A stretch of 64,000 nucleotides of DNA from FW021-bin31 sp964647485 (lineage in GTDB: Bacteria; Bacteroidota; Bacteroidia; Chitinophagales; Chitinophagaceae): contig CAZYHV010000018.1 in assembly GCA_964647485.1 (NCBI GenBank), positions 1-64,000 on the forward strand, read 5' to 3'. Both the position numbers and the translations under genes were made by a program. Shown here in pieces: positions 63,945-64,000 of this stretch (its first letter is position 1; each line of letters opens with the position of its first letter). The notes beneath the pieces are model-generated. The model saw only the letters and a list, made by a program, of their open reading frames with translations. It did not search any database and had not been told where the DNA came from.

Positions 63945-64000
63945 ATGCTTCTCTATGGATTCCTCTTTTTTATTCTTCTTACGGTGCTCTTCTTTAGTTT
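63945..64000 (+). CDS. Possible membrane protein start, cut by the window edge
   Basis: From the ATG at 63945 the frame reads MLLYGFLFFILLTVLFFS to the edge without a stop, a clear membrane helix. Only 18 residues are visible, so the product cannot be named. It follows the two-helix protein by 43 bp. Confidence 0.35.
   Translation, partial: MLLYGFLFFILLTVLFFS

Noticed and set aside
1..64000. CRISPR arrays, insertion sequences, integrases or transposases
   Set aside because: I saw no evenly spaced repeat array, no transposase-like frame and no terminal inverted repeats of the usual kind.

Overview
This window comes from a member of the Bacteroidota. The evidence is three SusC/SusD pairs with surface lipoproteins, a hybrid two-component regulator with AraC-type output, repeated TAnnTTTG -7 promoter boxes, and almost no Shine-Dalgarno sequences. 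The genus cannot be named from the sequence. The envelope and housekeeping genes resemble Sphingobacteriales, Cytophagales or Bacteroidales. About 48 kb is a run of three adjacent polysaccharide utilization loci (PULs); the last 15 kb is core housekeeping sequence.

PUL1 (1-17107) runs leftward from susC at 12861: SusC, SusD, an unassigned TIM-barrel hydrolase-like protein, a GH43 enzyme, a sulfatase, a Tat-type clan GH-A enzyme and two more sulfatases. The last sulfatase runs off the left edge. A divergent hybrid sensor/regulator (HTCS) sits at 13094-17107, and three near-identical 13-bp boxes lie in the 232-bp gap between the two arms. The enzymes suggest a sulfated glycan that contains arabinose or xylose.

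PUL2 (17138-33800) is one leftward operon: NHL/TIG lipoprotein, SusC, SusD, DUF4973-like and discoidin-type surface lipoproteins, a DUF4965/glutaminase-A-like protein, a phosphoesterase, a DUF1680 (GH127/GH146-like) enzyme and a GH2 enzyme. The GH2 and DUF4965 proteins carry the same extra beta-sandwich module.

PUL3 (34185-48319) has a leftward arm, GH130 then GH92. Its rightward arm holds a basic-secretory-protein peptidase, an ECF sigma factor, a LamG lipoprotein, a GH76 alpha-1,6-mannanase-like lipoprotein, SusC, SusD and a discoidin lipoprotein. GH76, GH92 and GH130 together point to alpha-mannan or a mannoprotein.

The most notable signal is a LacI-type operator, GCTAAAACGYTTTA, present four times (33820, 34019, 37466, 38392). 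It lies at the promoter regions of PUL2 and of both arms of PUL3, and is not seen at PUL1. This predicts that one repressor, encoded elsewhere, controls PUL2 and PUL3 together, while PUL1 answers to its own HTCS.

A 0.5-kb stretch of eroded repeats (48320-48823) separates the PULs from housekeeping genes: asd, a lamin-tail surface protein, a 1-Cys peroxiredoxin, a 54-residue membrane protein, apaG, two tandem thioredoxin-like lipoproteins, hisIE, an FKBP isomerase, pepT, an enoyl-CoA hydratase, tRNA-Ser(GGA), nadD, an AI-2E-type transporter and a small envelope cluster (YtxH and holin-like proteins).
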